Shown here: positions 18,139 through 26,998 of the stretch, one piece after another
Layout of the letters: the number at the start of each line of letters is the position of its first letter
Position numbering within the stretch: the stretch's first letter is position 1
Assembly (NCBI GenBank): GCA_022448315.1
Contig: JAKVCA010000021.1
Span: 102,556 to 166,555, forward strand
Reading direction: 5' to 3'
DNA from: Pirellulaceae bacterium
GTDB lineage: Bacteria; Planctomycetota; Planctomycetia; Pirellulales; Pirellulaceae
DNA length: 64,000 nucleotides
Notes under the pieces: model-generated
Database searches by the model: none
Seen by the model: the letters and a program-made list of their open reading frames with translations, nothing else
Told to the model about the DNA's origin: nothing
Translations under genes and position numbers: made by a program

Positions 18139-19368
18139 ATGAAGTGGATGATTTCAGTCCTGTTCGCGCTTGGACTCGGAAATCTCTGGTGGGTTCAAGC
18201 TCAGGAACCCAGTCCGCAAGAGAAAACGCGGCCGTCGGAGATCGAACGGATGCGGGAGGAAATGCTCCGAAACATCCCTCCCGAGTTCCGAAAATTGTTT
18301 GAACAGCAATTTGGTGACTCTTTCTTCGATGATGATTTCTTCGACAATTTAGAGGAGGGTAAGATCCCTCCACAAAGTCCTTTCTCGCTGCCGCGAGCGG
18401 GGCGTATGCAGGACTCCGTCAACCGGGAACTACGTAACCGTCGCATCGATCGGAATGAAAAACTTGCAGCGAGGAATCTGTTGAGCTTCGCGCCCGTTTC
18501 TAAAGACTACTCCCGATCCGTTGTTAGAGTCGTCGAAGGTGATGGAAAGGAAGGCCTTTCCTTCGCCACCTGTGTATCGGACGACGGCATGTTTATCACA
18601 AAAGCGAGTGAAATCTCAGGCGTCAGCACACTCCGAGCTCGGCAGGGTAGCGAAGTTTGGGATGCCGAGGTGATCGAAGTGAATCAACGATTCGACCTCG
18701 CGTTAATCCGCGTAGAGACCGAAAACTTCAAGCCCGTCCAGTGGGCAGAGGGACACCCCGAGATCGGCACGCTGCTCGTCTCTTCAGACGAATCCGGTCG
18801 CCCCCTGGCGACCGGTGTTGTCAGCGTCGCACCTCGCCCGCTTACCGATCAGGATCGCGCGTTCCTTGGAGTTGAGCCGGTCACGGTCGACGAGGGAGTG
18901 CTGGTCAATTCCGTCACGGAGGGTTATTCGGCGGCCGAAGCCGGTCTTCAAGCCGGAGACATCATTGTCCAAATGGACGGCAGGGCCACGACGACCAACC
19001 ACCAGTTCGCGAACGACATTCGCTTCAAAAAGCCGGGCGACGAGGTCGATCTCGTCATTTTACGCGACGGCAAAAAGATGCCGGTCAAGGTAACCCTGAA
19101 AAGCCTCAGCGTCTCACCATGGGCGAGATTGGGTGGTGAAATGGGTGCCCAGATGAGTAGCCGCATGTCGGACTTCGATCTGGCCTTCCAGCACGATACG
19201 CCACTCTGGCCGGAGCAATGCGGGGGTCCACTCATCGACTTGGAAGGCCGTGTCGTTGGCCTGAACATCGCCCGAAGCGGCCGCGTTCGTAGCTACGCTA
19301 TCCCCTCAGGCAAGATGTCTGAGTTGGTGAGCGATATGATGGAAAAGGCGTCCACTTCAACTCCCTGA
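18139..19368 (+). CDS. trypsin-like fold protein with PDZ domain inserted before the catalytic-serine motif; triad altered
   Basis: About 410 residues from the ATG at 18139 (GGGAG 8 nt upstream). A signal peptide (MKWMISVLFALGLGNLWWVQA) is followed by an acidic/amphipathic region. The first protease half has FATCVSDDGMFITKASEISG, where Ser-157 occupies the catalytic His place, and RFDLALIRV with Asp-186 kept. Then a PDZ domain is inserted (about 240-335: FLGVEPV to AGLQAGDIIVQMDGRAT). Only after it comes the second-barrel end, PLWPEQCGGPLIDLEGRVVG, with Cys-361 in place of Ser. It therefore looks like a pseudoprotease or Cys-type variant. It follows the intact protease gene, suggesting a pair. 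Confidence 0.85.
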   Translation: MKWMISVLFALGLGNLWWVQAQEPSPQEKTRPSEIERMREEMLRNIPPEFRKLFEQQFGDSFFDDDFFDNLEEGKIPPQSPFSLPRAGRMQDSVNRELRNRRIDRNEKLAARNLLSFAPVSKDYSRSVVRVVEGDGKEGLSFATCVSDDGMFITKASEISGVSTLRARQGSEVWDAEVIEVNQRFDLALIRVETENFKPVQWAEGHPEIGTLLVSSDESGRPLATGVVSVAPRPLTDQDRAFLGVEPVTVDEGVLVNSVTEGYSAAEAGLQAGDIIVQMDGRATTTNHQFANDIRFKKPGDEVDLVILRDGKKMPVKVTLKSLSVSPWARLGGEMGAQMSSRMSDFDLAFQHDTPLWPEQCGGPLIDLEGRVVGLNIARSGRVRSYAIPSGKMSELVSDMMEKASTSTP

Positions 19369-19395
19369 GCACTCAATTGGGGCGTATCGAAAATT

Positions 19396-19785
19396 TTAGC
19401 TCGTTTCGGTCTCACCTGTTTCGGCCTCGCAAATTACGGTATCCTCGTGCTCATAACCGGGTGCACAGCAGCAGAGAAAAACGAGGGTTTCGGCCCCGTT
19501 ATTCCGGATCTGATGCACTTCACCCGGTGGAATCGCGATTGCATCTCCCACGCGAACCTCTCGCCACTCGTCCGAGATCCGCATTTGCCCAGTCCCGCGA
19601 AGCAAATAGTAGATCTCTTCCGTTTTGGGATGATAATGAGCCAGAGTCAGGCATCCCGGGGGCACTCGCGCTTCAGCGAGCGATTGTTGACGAATGCTCG
19701 AGTTTCGATGGGCAAGCAGCTCTCGGATCTCTGAGCCGTCTTTGGTGGTAAACGCCACCGTCTCGTCTAAGTTGACAATCTCCAT
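19396..19785 (-). CDS. cupin-domain protein
   Basis: About 129 residues from the ATG at 19785, which overlaps the rsmD stop as TGATG, with GGAG 11 nt upstream; a longer frame runs to 19902 inside rsmD and is less likely. A single cupin beta-barrel is visible: CLTLAHYHPKTEEIYYLLRG, the metal-ligand motif His-x-His-x4-Glu, then GDAIAIPPGEVHQIRN, the second motif with its His. No catalytic function can be given. Small cupins of this type often bind metal and act as isomerases or storage/sensor proteins. Translation is probably coupled to rsmD. Confidence 0.85.
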   Translation of the reverse strand: MEIVNLDETVAFTTKDGSEIRELLAHRNSSIRQQSLAEARVPPGCLTLAHYHPKTEEIYYLLRGTGQMRISDEWREVRVGDAIAIPPGEVHQIRNNGAETLVFLCCCAPGYEHEDTVICEAETGETETS

Positions 19786-20465
19786 CAAGAGTTCAACTCC
19801 GTTGAAAATGCCTGGTCGTTTTCGAAGGAAGTCGGCCGCCAAATAGCGATTCTCGCCGGTGGATAATGTTTGAATCTCCATCGGTCGAGGTCTGGGAACC
19901 ACGCCTCGGGCAAAGACTCGGGCGCTTCCACCACCATCACACTATTTTCCGGTGCAGAGTCAAACACGCCTTGGAGTACATCCTTCAGCTCATCGCTTTT
20001 CTTTTTGAAAAACGCGTACGGTGGACAGATAAACACGCACCAAGCGCAATCGAGAGGGGGCTGCCTGAGCCATTTTCGAAACCAGAAAAATGCGTCCGCC
20101 GCATCAACTTCGGCTTGCCCTGAAAGGCCTAAACCCTCCAAGTTTTCACGAACTACGCGAGCGGTTGGGAAATGCCGCTCAACAAACCGAGCTTCAACCG
20201 CCCCTCGACTTAATGCTTCGATGCCAACCGCGCCACTGCCTGCGAACAGATCAATCACAAGTTTGCCCGGAACGAAGCCGCCCACCAAATTGAACATGGC
20301 CTCCCGCGTCACGTCTTTCATAGGCCTCGTGCGCGGATCCCCCGTGTACTTGATTTTTCGGCCCCCAAAATCTCCGCCAACGATGCGCAGCTCGGTTTCT
20401 CCCGCTGTCGGGTGATTTGTTTTCCAACGCGCCAAAGGGCGTGGGTTTTTCTGGCGACCCATCAT
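19785..20465 (-). CDS. rsmD: 16S rRNA (guanine966-N2)-methyltransferase RsmD
   Basis: A 226-residue methyltransferase that modifies G966 of 16S rRNA with S-adenosylmethionine. Visible motifs are LRIVGGDFGGRKI, TRPMKDVTREAMFNLVGG, the SAM-binding DLFAGSGAVGIEALSRG and FVERH, followed by the motif IV region. In E. coli RsmD and most relatives motif IV is DPPY or NPPY; here it reads ICPPY with Cys-147 at the first position. The rest of the family pattern is intact. The cupin gene starts inside its stop codon. The gene is transcribed away from the cyclophilin operon across a 540-bp spacer. Confidence 0.9.
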   Translation of the reverse strand: MMGRQKNPRPLARWKTNHPTAGETELRIVGGDFGGRKIKYTGDPRTRPMKDVTREAMFNLVGGFVPGKLVIDLFAGSGAVGIEALSRGAVEARFVERHFPTARVVRENLEGLGLSGQAEVDAADAFFWFRKWLRQPPLDCAWCVFICPPYAFFKKKSDELKDVLQGVFDSAPENSVMVVEAPESLPEAWFPDLDRWRFKHYPPARIAIWRPTSFENDQAFSTELNS

Positions 20466-20724
20466 GACTCCAAATCGAGGTTCGGTGCTTCCATTGCCGC
20501 ATCATGCTCGCCTCCAAAGCGTTAGGATTCAAAGGCAAAACCACGGGCTCCCTAGATTTTGGACAAACCCAACCTGATTGCAACCGGCAACCCGTCTCAG
20601 GGCCCTTAAACAGAAATACGCTAGCGAATCACCCCCCTTTTCTTTTGTATCACCGCATGACGACAGTTCAGCCGAAATATCAGACTTCGGTTCCTCGACA
20701 TCCACCACCCTGTCTCAGACGCCA

Positions 20725-20746
20725 TTCGTTTCGCTATACTAACGAA
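20725..20746 (+). promoter_or_regulatory. candidate operator: inverted repeat enclosing a -10-like hexamer
   Basis: TTCGTT and its reverse complement AACGAA flank a 10-nt spacer that contains TATACT. A dyad over a -10 box would suit a repressor site for the cyclophilin genes, whose first ATG is 258 bp downstream. Only the sequence symmetry is seen; the transcription start is unknown. Confidence 0.35.
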
Positions 20747-20785
20747 AGGTTTCCGTGGATCGACTTTTTCGAGGTCGTGCAACTG

Positions 20786-20800
20786 CAGAATTGCGGTAAC
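20786..20800 (+). repeat. 15-bp element shared with 61585-61599
   Basis: CAGAATTGCGGTAAC is identical to a copy at 61585-61599, and both are preceded by a TGCAA at nearly the same distance. The core TTGCGGTAAC is also found at 16821-16830. All three copies are in non-coding spacers in the same orientation. Confidence 0.6.
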
Positions 20801-21003
20801 AGACCGATCAACGGTGCTGCCCAAGCAGAATCAAAGGAACCCAAGGAAGCCGACGTCCGTACATCGAAATATGATATGCGTCGCATGAGAGTCGTCATCT
20901 TTTTGGTGCGATATCATCATGATGCAACGTTGTCGTGTGAAGTTCGTTGTATTAGCCTCGTCTCCCGTGAGCCCTCAGGCGTTTCCCGAACCCCAAAAGG
21001 CGA

Positions 21004-22227
21004 ATGATGAACCTGTTATTGAAACGGCTAACCATTGGTTCGATCGGCATGATCATGGCGTGGTTGGTGTCCACGTCTCACGGGCAAGATGCGAATCGAG
21101 TGGCGACCCCGTTGCGACCCGTCGTTCGTGAGATGGACTTCGTCTCTGAAACCCCACCGAGCAGCGGTTTCCAACCTGTTGACCCGAAGGCACTCAACGA
21201 AGCGCAAAAAACCTTCGAGAAAAACGCGAGCCGATTTCGGGAAGTTTTTACGCGGCTCAATACCATCCGTCACCTCTACATGCACGCGGATGACAACGCC
21301 CAAGTGCTCGAGTTCCAACGCGAGTGGAATGATCTCAAGACGGAGGGTGAAGAAACGATTCTGGAGATGCAAAGGGTGGCGGTCCCTCTCTACCTCGAAA
21401 AACCGAACCAGAATTCGATGAACTATCGGTTTCTTTTTAACATGCTGATCGAGAGCGTGGAGAAGCGTCAGTATTTCACCGGGTATCGGCTGGCACTGTT
21501 GTTGAGGGAAACCGTGGGATATGCCGACGCCGTCGAACAGATTGTGGCGATCGGCGCGTTTATGAATCAGCAATACGGTGAATTTGAGACGTTCACGAAC
21601 TCGATCGACACATCGCAACTCGTCGAGCAACATGTCGAGCTGCTTTCGGTCCTCGAAGACATGAAGGTGAAATGGGCTCGGGAGCAGCCCGTTCGCGAAG
21701 CGGAAACGACAAAGGACGATCTTCCCCAAGTGGTCCTCCGCACGAGCACCGGGGATGTGGTCTTTGAACTTTTTGAAAACGAGGCACCCAACACCGTCGC
21801 GAATTTCATCTCACTCGTTGAAAAGGGTTTCTATGACGGTTTGATTTTTCATCGCGTCTTACCCGGCTTTGTCGCCCAAGGTGGGTGCCCGAATGGCAGT
21901 GGGACAGGTCATCCGGGATATCGCATCAAGTGCGAGTGCCTCAAAGAGAACAAACGGGACCACTTTTTGGGGTCGTTGAGTATGGCCCACGCCGGTCGGG
22001 ATTCAGGCGGCTCTCAATTCTTCATCACGCTCGGTCCACAACCGGTGCTTGACGGGGAGCACACGGTATTTGGTCGAGTGATTCAGGGAATGGAAAACGT
22101 GGAGCAATTTGGATTGATCAATCCTGAGGAACTGAAAGGTGACGAAGTCACCACAGTGATCAAGGAGGCCAAAGTACTGCGTAAGCGGGACCACGACTAC
22201 AGCCCGGTAACACTGGAACTCAATTGA
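21004..22227 (+). CDS. secreted peptidyl-prolyl cis-trans isomerase, cyclophilin type (copy 1)
   Basis: A 407-residue exported protein: a signal peptide ([20 protein letters not shown]), about 200 residues of mostly helical, unassigned sequence, then a cyclophilin domain at about 239-395. The cyclophilin motifs are [53 protein letters not shown] and [15 protein letters not shown], with the catalytic Arg in FHRV. An insertion with two cysteines (Cys-310 and Cys-312, CEC) and a nearby HF is shared with both neighbouring copies. It probably assists folding of exported proteins in the periplasm. First of three consecutive paralogous genes. Confidence 0.93.
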   Translation: MMNLLLKRLTIGSIGMIMAWLVSTSHGQDANRVATPLRPVVREMDFVSETPPSSGFQPVDPKALNEAQKTFEKNASRFREVFTRLNTIRHLYMHADDNAQVLEFQREWNDLKTEGEETILEMQRVAVPLYLEKPNQNSMNYRFLFNMLIESVEKRQYFTGYRLALLLRETVGYADAVEQIVAIGAFMNQQYGEFETFTNSIDTSQLVEQHVELLSVLEDMKVKWAREQPVREAETTKDDLPQVVLRTSTGDVVFELFENEAPNTVANFISLVEKGFYDGLIFHRVLPGFVAQGGCPNGSGTGHPGYRIKCECLKENKRDHFLGSLSMAHAGRDSGGSQFFITLGPQPVLDGEHTVFGRVIQGMENVEQFGLINPEELKGDEVTTVIKEAKVLRKRDHDYSPVTLELN

Positions 22228-22346
22228 CGCCCGTTTGGCGATCCCGGTCAATCGAGATTGCTTGCCGCTACCAATGACTCACTTCACCGGGACTCACTCC
22301 ACTGGCTCCCTGAATCTTTCAAGCTTCATCCACAGAGATACGAACC

Positions 22347-23501
22347 ATGCACGCTCAACGTCTTTCTCCTCTTGGACCGATTCGGTTCGAGGCAATCATT
22401 TTTGCTTTCGCCGTCTTTGTCTTTCCCACCGCCTCGGCATCATGGGGCTGGCAAGATTCACCGGCCACGCCCGCCCCGGCGACGACGGAGACGAAAACGT
22501 TCGACGAACTACACAAGCAGTACGTCGGTATCGAGAGCCGTTTGCGAGCGTTGCAGGAAGAATTTGGTGATGCCTCTCAGGAACGCCGGACGGAAATCCG
22601 TGGAGAATTTGCCACCCTTGTGGAACAGATCCAGAAACTCATCGTGCCTCTCAAGGACGCGGCACTGCTCGCCTACAAGGAAAAGCCGAATGCGAGTGAA
22701 AAGGTGGTTGAGGTACTGCTTAGCGCCGCCATGAGCAAAATTTCGGAAGACGAGTATTCAGATGCCGAAGAGATCCTTCAGTTGTTGATCACCAACGAGT
22801 GCCCGGCGATGGGAGTCAATGACCTCGCGGGGATCACCGCCTTTTCCCAGAACCGCTTTGACGACGCTCAAACCTACCTTGAAAAAGCCAAAGAGGAGGA
22901 CGCGTTGTCGAGCGACGGCAATCGGGCGCTCCAATCGCTCCCAGCAACCAAGGAAAAATATGCCAGAGAACTGGCATTTCAAAAATCGCCCAAGAACACC
23001 ACGCTCCCTCAAGTACGACTTCAGACCACGCAAGGTGACCTGCTGATTGAGTTGTTCGAAAACGAAGCTCCCAACACGGTTGCGAATTTCATTTCACTGG
23101 TCGAACAGAAATACTATGACGGACTGACTTTCCATCGCGTCCTACCCGGCTTCATGGCACAAGGTGGATGTCCCATTGGAAACGGTTCGGGGGGGCCGGG
23201 CTATAAAATTCCCTGCGAGTGCGGCGAAGAAAACCATCGCCACCACTTCGCCGGAACGCTAAGCATGGCCCATGCAGGCAAGGATACGGGTGGCTCCCAG
23301 TTTTTCATGACGTTTCGACCAACGCCCCACCTTGATGGCAAGCACACGGTCTTCGGCAGGGTCGTCGAAGGTTGGACCACCTTGGGTGAGCTTCAATCGA
23401 TCAATCCCAATCAACCCACCCGGCAACAACCGGACAAAATCCTGCGAGCCACGGTTGTTCGTAAGAGTGAACGGGATTACAAACCAAACAAAGTTGATTA
23501 A
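22347..23501 (+). CDS. secreted peptidyl-prolyl cis-trans isomerase, cyclophilin type (copy 2)
   Basis: A 384-residue paralogue of the preceding gene. The signal peptide runs to about residue 35 ([19 protein letters not shown] then a hydrophobic Ala/Phe-rich core). A helical region with coiled-coil-like charge patterns follows, then the cyclophilin domain at about 218-375. It keeps [15 protein letters not shown], the CEC pair (Cys-290, Cys-292), [18 protein letters not shown] and [14 protein letters not shown]. The N-terminal region shares [13 protein letters not shown] residues with copies 1 and 3, so whole-gene duplication is likely. It is 120 bp from copy 1 and 57 bp from copy 3, consistent with one operon. 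Confidence 0.92.
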   Translation: MHAQRLSPLGPIRFEAIIFAFAVFVFPTASASWGWQDSPATPAPATTETKTFDELHKQYVGIESRLRALQEEFGDASQERRTEIRGEFATLVEQIQKLIVPLKDAALLAYKEKPNASEKVVEVLLSAAMSKISEDEYSDAEEILQLLITNECPAMGVNDLAGITAFSQNRFDDAQTYLEKAKEEDALSSDGNRALQSLPATKEKYARELAFQKSPKNTTLPQVRLQTTQGDLLIELFENEAPNTVANFISLVEQKYYDGLTFHRVLPGFMAQGGCPIGNGSGGPGYKIPCECGEENHRHHFAGTLSMAHAGKDTGGSQFFMTFRPTPHLDGKHTVFGRVVEGWTTLGELQSINPNQPTRQQPDKILRATVVRKSERDYKPNKVD

Positions 23502-23557
23502 CTCTGGTTCGAACATTCACGCGTTTTGGACGAATGGAATCTCAGGAGAGTACCACT

Positions 23558-24757
23558 ATGCACACCCATTTCCGACGACTTGGATTCGCTGGAATGATCC
23601 TTGGTCTGATGCTTGTCGCGTCTTCGCACGCTCAAGATGAAACGGCGGCGACAGACGAGTCTGCACCTGAGGCCGCGTCACCAACGCAACAGCCCGAAGC
23701 GACCCCGGACACACCGGAGGAGGAATCGCCTCAGGCCAAGTTTGATCAGCTGTATCAAGACTGGCAGACGTTGAAAGCGAATGCTGAAAAGAACCGTGCT
23801 GACTTCGAGAATGCTAAGGAAACCGATAAAGAAGTGATCAGGGCCGCCTACAATGCGACCTACGAGGAACTCCAACTTCTTTTGCCGCAACTCAACTCGG
23901 CGGCAATGGAAGCTTATCGGGTAAACGAAACACCTGACGAATCCATGACTAAAATCCTGTTGGGCATGATGATCAATGATGCGGTCTTCAGTCGTGATGG
24001 GCGGGCATTGGAAATCGCTCAGTTGCTGACCGAGAAGGGATGCTCAAGAACGCTGATGGAACAGGCCTCACAGGCTCAACGCCTTGGCCCTTTCTCAAAA
24101 GAGGTCATGTTGGAAGCTCTAAGACGCTACGACGAATATCTGGCCGACGATCTGCCTCGCGTGAAGATGGTCACCAGCAAGGGAGAAATCGAACTCGAAC
24201 TTTTCGAAAATGAAGCCCCCAACACGGTCGCCAACTTTGTAAATCTTATCGATTCAGGCTTTTATAACGGGCTGACTTTTCACCGAGTGATCGAAGATTT
24301 CGTCGCTCAGGGCGGTGACCCAGAGGGCACTGGCGGGGGCGGACCCGGCCATACGATCGCTTGCGAGTGCTACACCTCAGATCACCGAACCCACTTTCCA
24401 GGTGTCCTGTCGATGGCGCACGCTGGACGGGACACCGGTGGATCTCAGTTCTTCCTCACGCTCAACACCTACAACCGTCTCGATCACGCGAATCTTGATG
24501 GAGCTCATACGGTCTTCGGACGTGTCATTTCTGGACGACAGGTTTTGGATCAGATCCTGCGCGATCCAGCCGAAGGGCAAGCCGACAAGATGCTGGAAGT
24601 GACCGTGACACGCCGTCGAGATCACGAGTATAAGGCGGAAATCAAGAAGGATGATACTGAGGAAGCACCGACCGAAGAACCGCCAACGGAGGAATCGACA
24701 GAGAATACCAATGACGACCAAGAGCCTACCGAGGAGCAAGCCGAAGGTGATCAATAG
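23558..24757 (+). CDS. secreted peptidyl-prolyl cis-trans isomerase, cyclophilin type (copy 3)
   Basis: A 399-residue paralogue from the ATG at 23558, which has AGGAG 10 nt upstream (an ATG at 23534 is less likely). It has a signal peptide, a Pro/Glu/Ala-rich linker, a helical region and a cyclophilin domain at about 198-352. [15 protein letters not shown] replaces the GGCP of the other two copies, while the CEC pair (Cys-269, Cys-271) is kept. A low-complexity Glu/Thr/Pro tail, starting around residue 365, ends in EEQAEGDQ. A strong hairpin terminator lies 46 bp downstream, so this is the last gene of the unit. Confidence 0.92.
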   Translation: MHTHFRRLGFAGMILGLMLVASSHAQDETAATDESAPEAASPTQQPEATPDTPEEESPQAKFDQLYQDWQTLKANAEKNRADFENAKETDKEVIRAAYNATYEELQLLLPQLNSAAMEAYRVNETPDESMTKILLGMMINDAVFSRDGRALEIAQLLTEKGCSRTLMEQASQAQRLGPFSKEVMLEALRRYDEYLADDLPRVKMVTSKGEIELELFENEAPNTVANFVNLIDSGFYNGLTFHRVIEDFVAQGGDPEGTGGGGPGHTIACECYTSDHRTHFPGVLSMAHAGRDTGGSQFFLTLNTYNRLDHANLDGAHTVFGRVISGRQVLDQILRDPAEGQADKMLEVTVTRRRDHEYKAEIKKDDTEEAPTEEPPTEESTENTNDDQEPTEEQAEGDQ

Positions 24758-24802
24758 GGTTTAAACGCCGGGGCAAACGGCCTTCCAAAACGTTTCACAC
24801 AG

Positions 24803-24838
24803 AAACCGAAATGAGAGCATTCTCGTTTCGGTTTTTTT
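24803..24838 (+). terminator. Rho-independent terminator of the cyclophilin unit
   Basis: A 14-bp stem (AAACCGAAATGAGA paired with TCTCGTTTCGGTTT, one G-U pair) with a GCAT loop is followed by a T run. It lies 46 bp after the stop of the third cyclophilin. Confidence 0.92.
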
Positions 24839-24936
24839 ATGGGAAATATTTCTATCAACCCAGCCGTATCAATCCGCTCAAGCCTTCGAAAAGGAGTATT
24901 GTCGAAGACTCAGGGAACGAAAATCACCACGTGAAA

Positions 24937-25479
24937 TTACCATCCCGATTCCATTTGGTTAACAATGCTGCTGGCCAGTTCATCAATCAACTGCTGCTGA
25001 GCAGAGACCATGGATTGCCCTGCCTCGGGAATGAACGATGCGGTATCCGTCGTGGTCAAGGTGTACCTCTGCATCAAAGGTGTTCCGTCCCGGGTTGCCC
25101 AGTTCACTTCGATCAGGAATTCGATCTGAAGATCACGAGGCTCGTCGAACTGATTCTCGCCGAGGACACGCTTTTGCTCGCTGAGGATCCGGCCCTGCAA
25201 AACAGAGTCAGCCGAGGATCGGTCAGCAAGCTGGTAGGGTGTTCGGGACTGAATTTCCCTGATGACCGACTCCGTGAGTCGCTGCCCCAATGTTTGACGA
25301 AAGGTCTCATTTTCGAAAATTGGCACGTGCACGGTTCGGATATCGGGCCGAAAAATGGCACGATTCCCAAATTGGTAACCCCGGCACCCCGTCGTCAAAA
25401 GGAGTCCCGTGAAGGCAAGCAGCAAACCCAACGCTGCCCGCCGCGTGGCCATGATGATGCTTGAGTATCGGTTCTTCAT
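24937..25479 (-). CDS. lptE: LptE-family lipoprotein (LPS assembly)
   Basis: About 180 residues from the ATG at 25479 (AGGA 7 nt upstream). The signal peptide ends in the lipobox LLTTGC, with GYQFG directly after it. The mature part has VHVPIFENETFRQTLGQRLTESV, then VNWATRDGTPLMQRYTL. Planctomycete LptE-family proteins share this pattern: FENETFR near the N terminus and a helical C-terminal end. LptE forms the outer-membrane translocon plug with LptD. The gene follows a BamD-like lipoprotein on the same strand, which supports an envelope-assembly role. Sequence similarity to proteobacterial LptE is low, so the family call rests on the planctomycete pattern. Confidence 0.75.
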   Translation of the reverse strand: MKNRYSSIIMATRRAALGLLLAFTGLLLTTGCRGYQFGNRAIFRPDIRTVHVPIFENETFRQTLGQRLTESVIREIQSRTPYQLADRSSADSVLQGRILSEQKRVLGENQFDEPRDLQIEFLIEVNWATRDGTPLMQRYTLTTTDTASFIPEAGQSMVSAQQQLIDELASSIVNQMESGW

Positions 25480-25533
25480 CGGCAATCCTGAAATCACTCG
25501 CCCAGAGGGGCACTCGGGCGCCATAAGATGCAA

Positions 25534-26802
25534 TTACTGGCGAGGAACGTCATTATTGAAAAGTGGCTGATCGTCTTTGGGTTTTGGTAACGCATCGACC
25601 AGCCACTTCAGCTTTTGCGGAGGAAGGTCCGGTTCATCCCGCAACTCGGCAAGCCTCTCGCTCGCCTCTTTGGCGAGAACCGTATCGGAAAACTTCGACA
25701 CAATTTTTCCGTAATACAAACGGGCTGCCCGATTTTCATTCCGGCGATCGTAAAGCTTGGCAAGGTAAAGTTCTCGTGCCGCAAGCTCATATCGAATTTC
25801 AGCTGCCAGCTCATCCAGAGCCGTACGTTGATCCTCCACCTGTTCAGGAAACTGGGCCACCAGCGCTTCCATCAAACGATTGGCCTTCTCGATCCCCATG
25901 CCATCGTATGCTGGGCCGCGATATGCTCTCAATCGCGACTGAATTTCCAAAACGGTGGCGTTAAACAAATGAGGACTGCCAGGATAAGCCTTTCGCAAGT
26001 CCTCATAGGAATCGGCGGCGTCGAGGTAGGCCTTATTCCGGAAATAGGCGTTGCCGAGTGCCAACGTCGCATCGTCGGCCAATTTGCCCGTGGGATCTTC
26101 CAATCGGATATTGTTGAAAACTCGACGTGCGTGACCGCCCGTATCGCGGGCGGGGCGTTCCCGATTGGTAAAATTGTAGGTCCAAAGATGATCGGGATTC
26201 AGCTCTTGGAGTTCGCTCCAATACTGAGCAATGGCAAAACGACGAGCCTCTGCCCGATCCATCAAGCGGGACCCCGAATACTTCTGGATCAACTTCTCGT
26301 AAGCATCGTTTGCCTTGTCATAGCTGTCCGCAAAAAAGAATGCTTCGCCTGCCTGAAACAGCGAGTCCTGTTCGATGGACGAGTTCGGCAACCGCTCCGC
26401 TGCCCTCAGGTAGAGGTCTCCGGCACGACGGAAGTCCTTCTTGAATGTCGTTTCTTTTTCTCCAGCCTGCCGCGCGCGTACCGCAGTTTCAAAAACCGAG
26501 TCCGCCTCGTCAAATAAAGTTTTGGCGGCCGTCTGATTCGGACCTTTACCCATCGCGCTCTTAAGCGTATTCCCAATGGCCTCGGTTGAAAGCGGATCAG
26601 GCTTGGCCCGTTCCCCTACAAAGAACTCCTCCTCATAGGAAACCGTGGCGACATCACTCGTGGTTGCAGAAACCGTGGCTTCCGCGACCTCGCCCGTCGT
26701 TTGGGCGAAGTCGAGCTCAGCATCACGGTCGCGGCGTAGCGACTGGCATCCCATGAGGCCCAGGCTAGTCACGAGCAGGCAAACTAAACTCAATATTCTC
26801 AT
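25534..26802 (-). CDS. BamD/YfiO-like outer-membrane assembly lipoprotein with TPR repeats
   Basis: About 422 residues from the ATG at 26802 (AAGGAAG upstream). The signal peptide is MRILSLVCLLVTSLG with the lipobox LMGC. The mature protein is largely helical with TPR-like pairs: RAGDLYLRAAERLPNSS, ALFQAGEAFFFADSYDKAND-type segments, and a second set around GNAYFRNKAYLDAADSYEDL. The third region, LAKLYDRRNENRAARLYYG with IVSKFSDTVLAKEASERL, is close to BamD's C-terminal TPRs. In Gram-negative bacteria BamD helps insert beta-barrels. It is longer than E. coli BamD (245 residues). The LptE-like gene follows 54 bp downstream, probably in one operon. Confidence 0.75.
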   Translation of the reverse strand: MRILSLVCLLVTSLGLMGCQSLRRDRDAELDFAQTTGEVAEATVSATTSDVATVSYEEEFFVGERAKPDPLSTEAIGNTLKSAMGKGPNQTAAKTLFDEADSVFETAVRARQAGEKETTFKKDFRRAGDLYLRAAERLPNSSIEQDSLFQAGEAFFFADSYDKANDAYEKLIQKYSGSRLMDRAEARRFAIAQYWSELQELNPDHLWTYNFTNRERPARDTGGHARRVFNNIRLEDPTGKLADDATLALGNAYFRNKAYLDAADSYEDLRKAYPGSPHLFNATVLEIQSRLRAYRGPAYDGMGIEKANRLMEALVAQFPEQVEDQRTALDELAAEIRYELAARELYLAKLYDRRNENRAARLYYGKIVSKFSDTVLAKEASERLAELRDEPDLPPQKLKWLVDALPKPKDDQPLFNNDVPRQ

Positions 26803-26998
26803 ACTGGACTTCCTTGTCCGTCTTCTACAGTTGAATCGAATGTGGGTGAGCGACTCCAGAATCCACCGGGTCGAAGAGACTTCGGCGAATATCGGACACC
26901 CTAATTCCAAAGAAAAACCCATGTATTCGGAGCCAGATTAAATGCCGCGTTGCCATAGCAAAGGCCCGGCATGACCAAATCCGCATGTTCTCGGAGCG

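Larger units (their letters stand above)
20466..21003. other. divergent spacer upstream of the cyclophilin operon
   Basis: Between rsmD (minus) and the first cyclophilin (plus), without a recognisable gene. A TTCGTT-N10-AACGAA inverted repeat spans 20725-20746 and encloses TATACT (20735-20740), a -10-like hexamer; no good -35 box was found. At 20786-20800 lies CAGAATTGCGGTAAC, also found in another intergenic region at 61585. Confidence 0.45.

Noticed and set aside
20504..21007. A 167-residue plus-strand frame before the first cyclophilin.
   Set aside because: It has no signal or domain and lies over the regulatory region; its end overlaps the cyclophilin start.
25615..26517. A 300-residue open frame opposite the BamD-like gene.
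   Set aside because: It is an antisense shadow with no domain, while the minus strand has clear TPR motifs and a lipobox.
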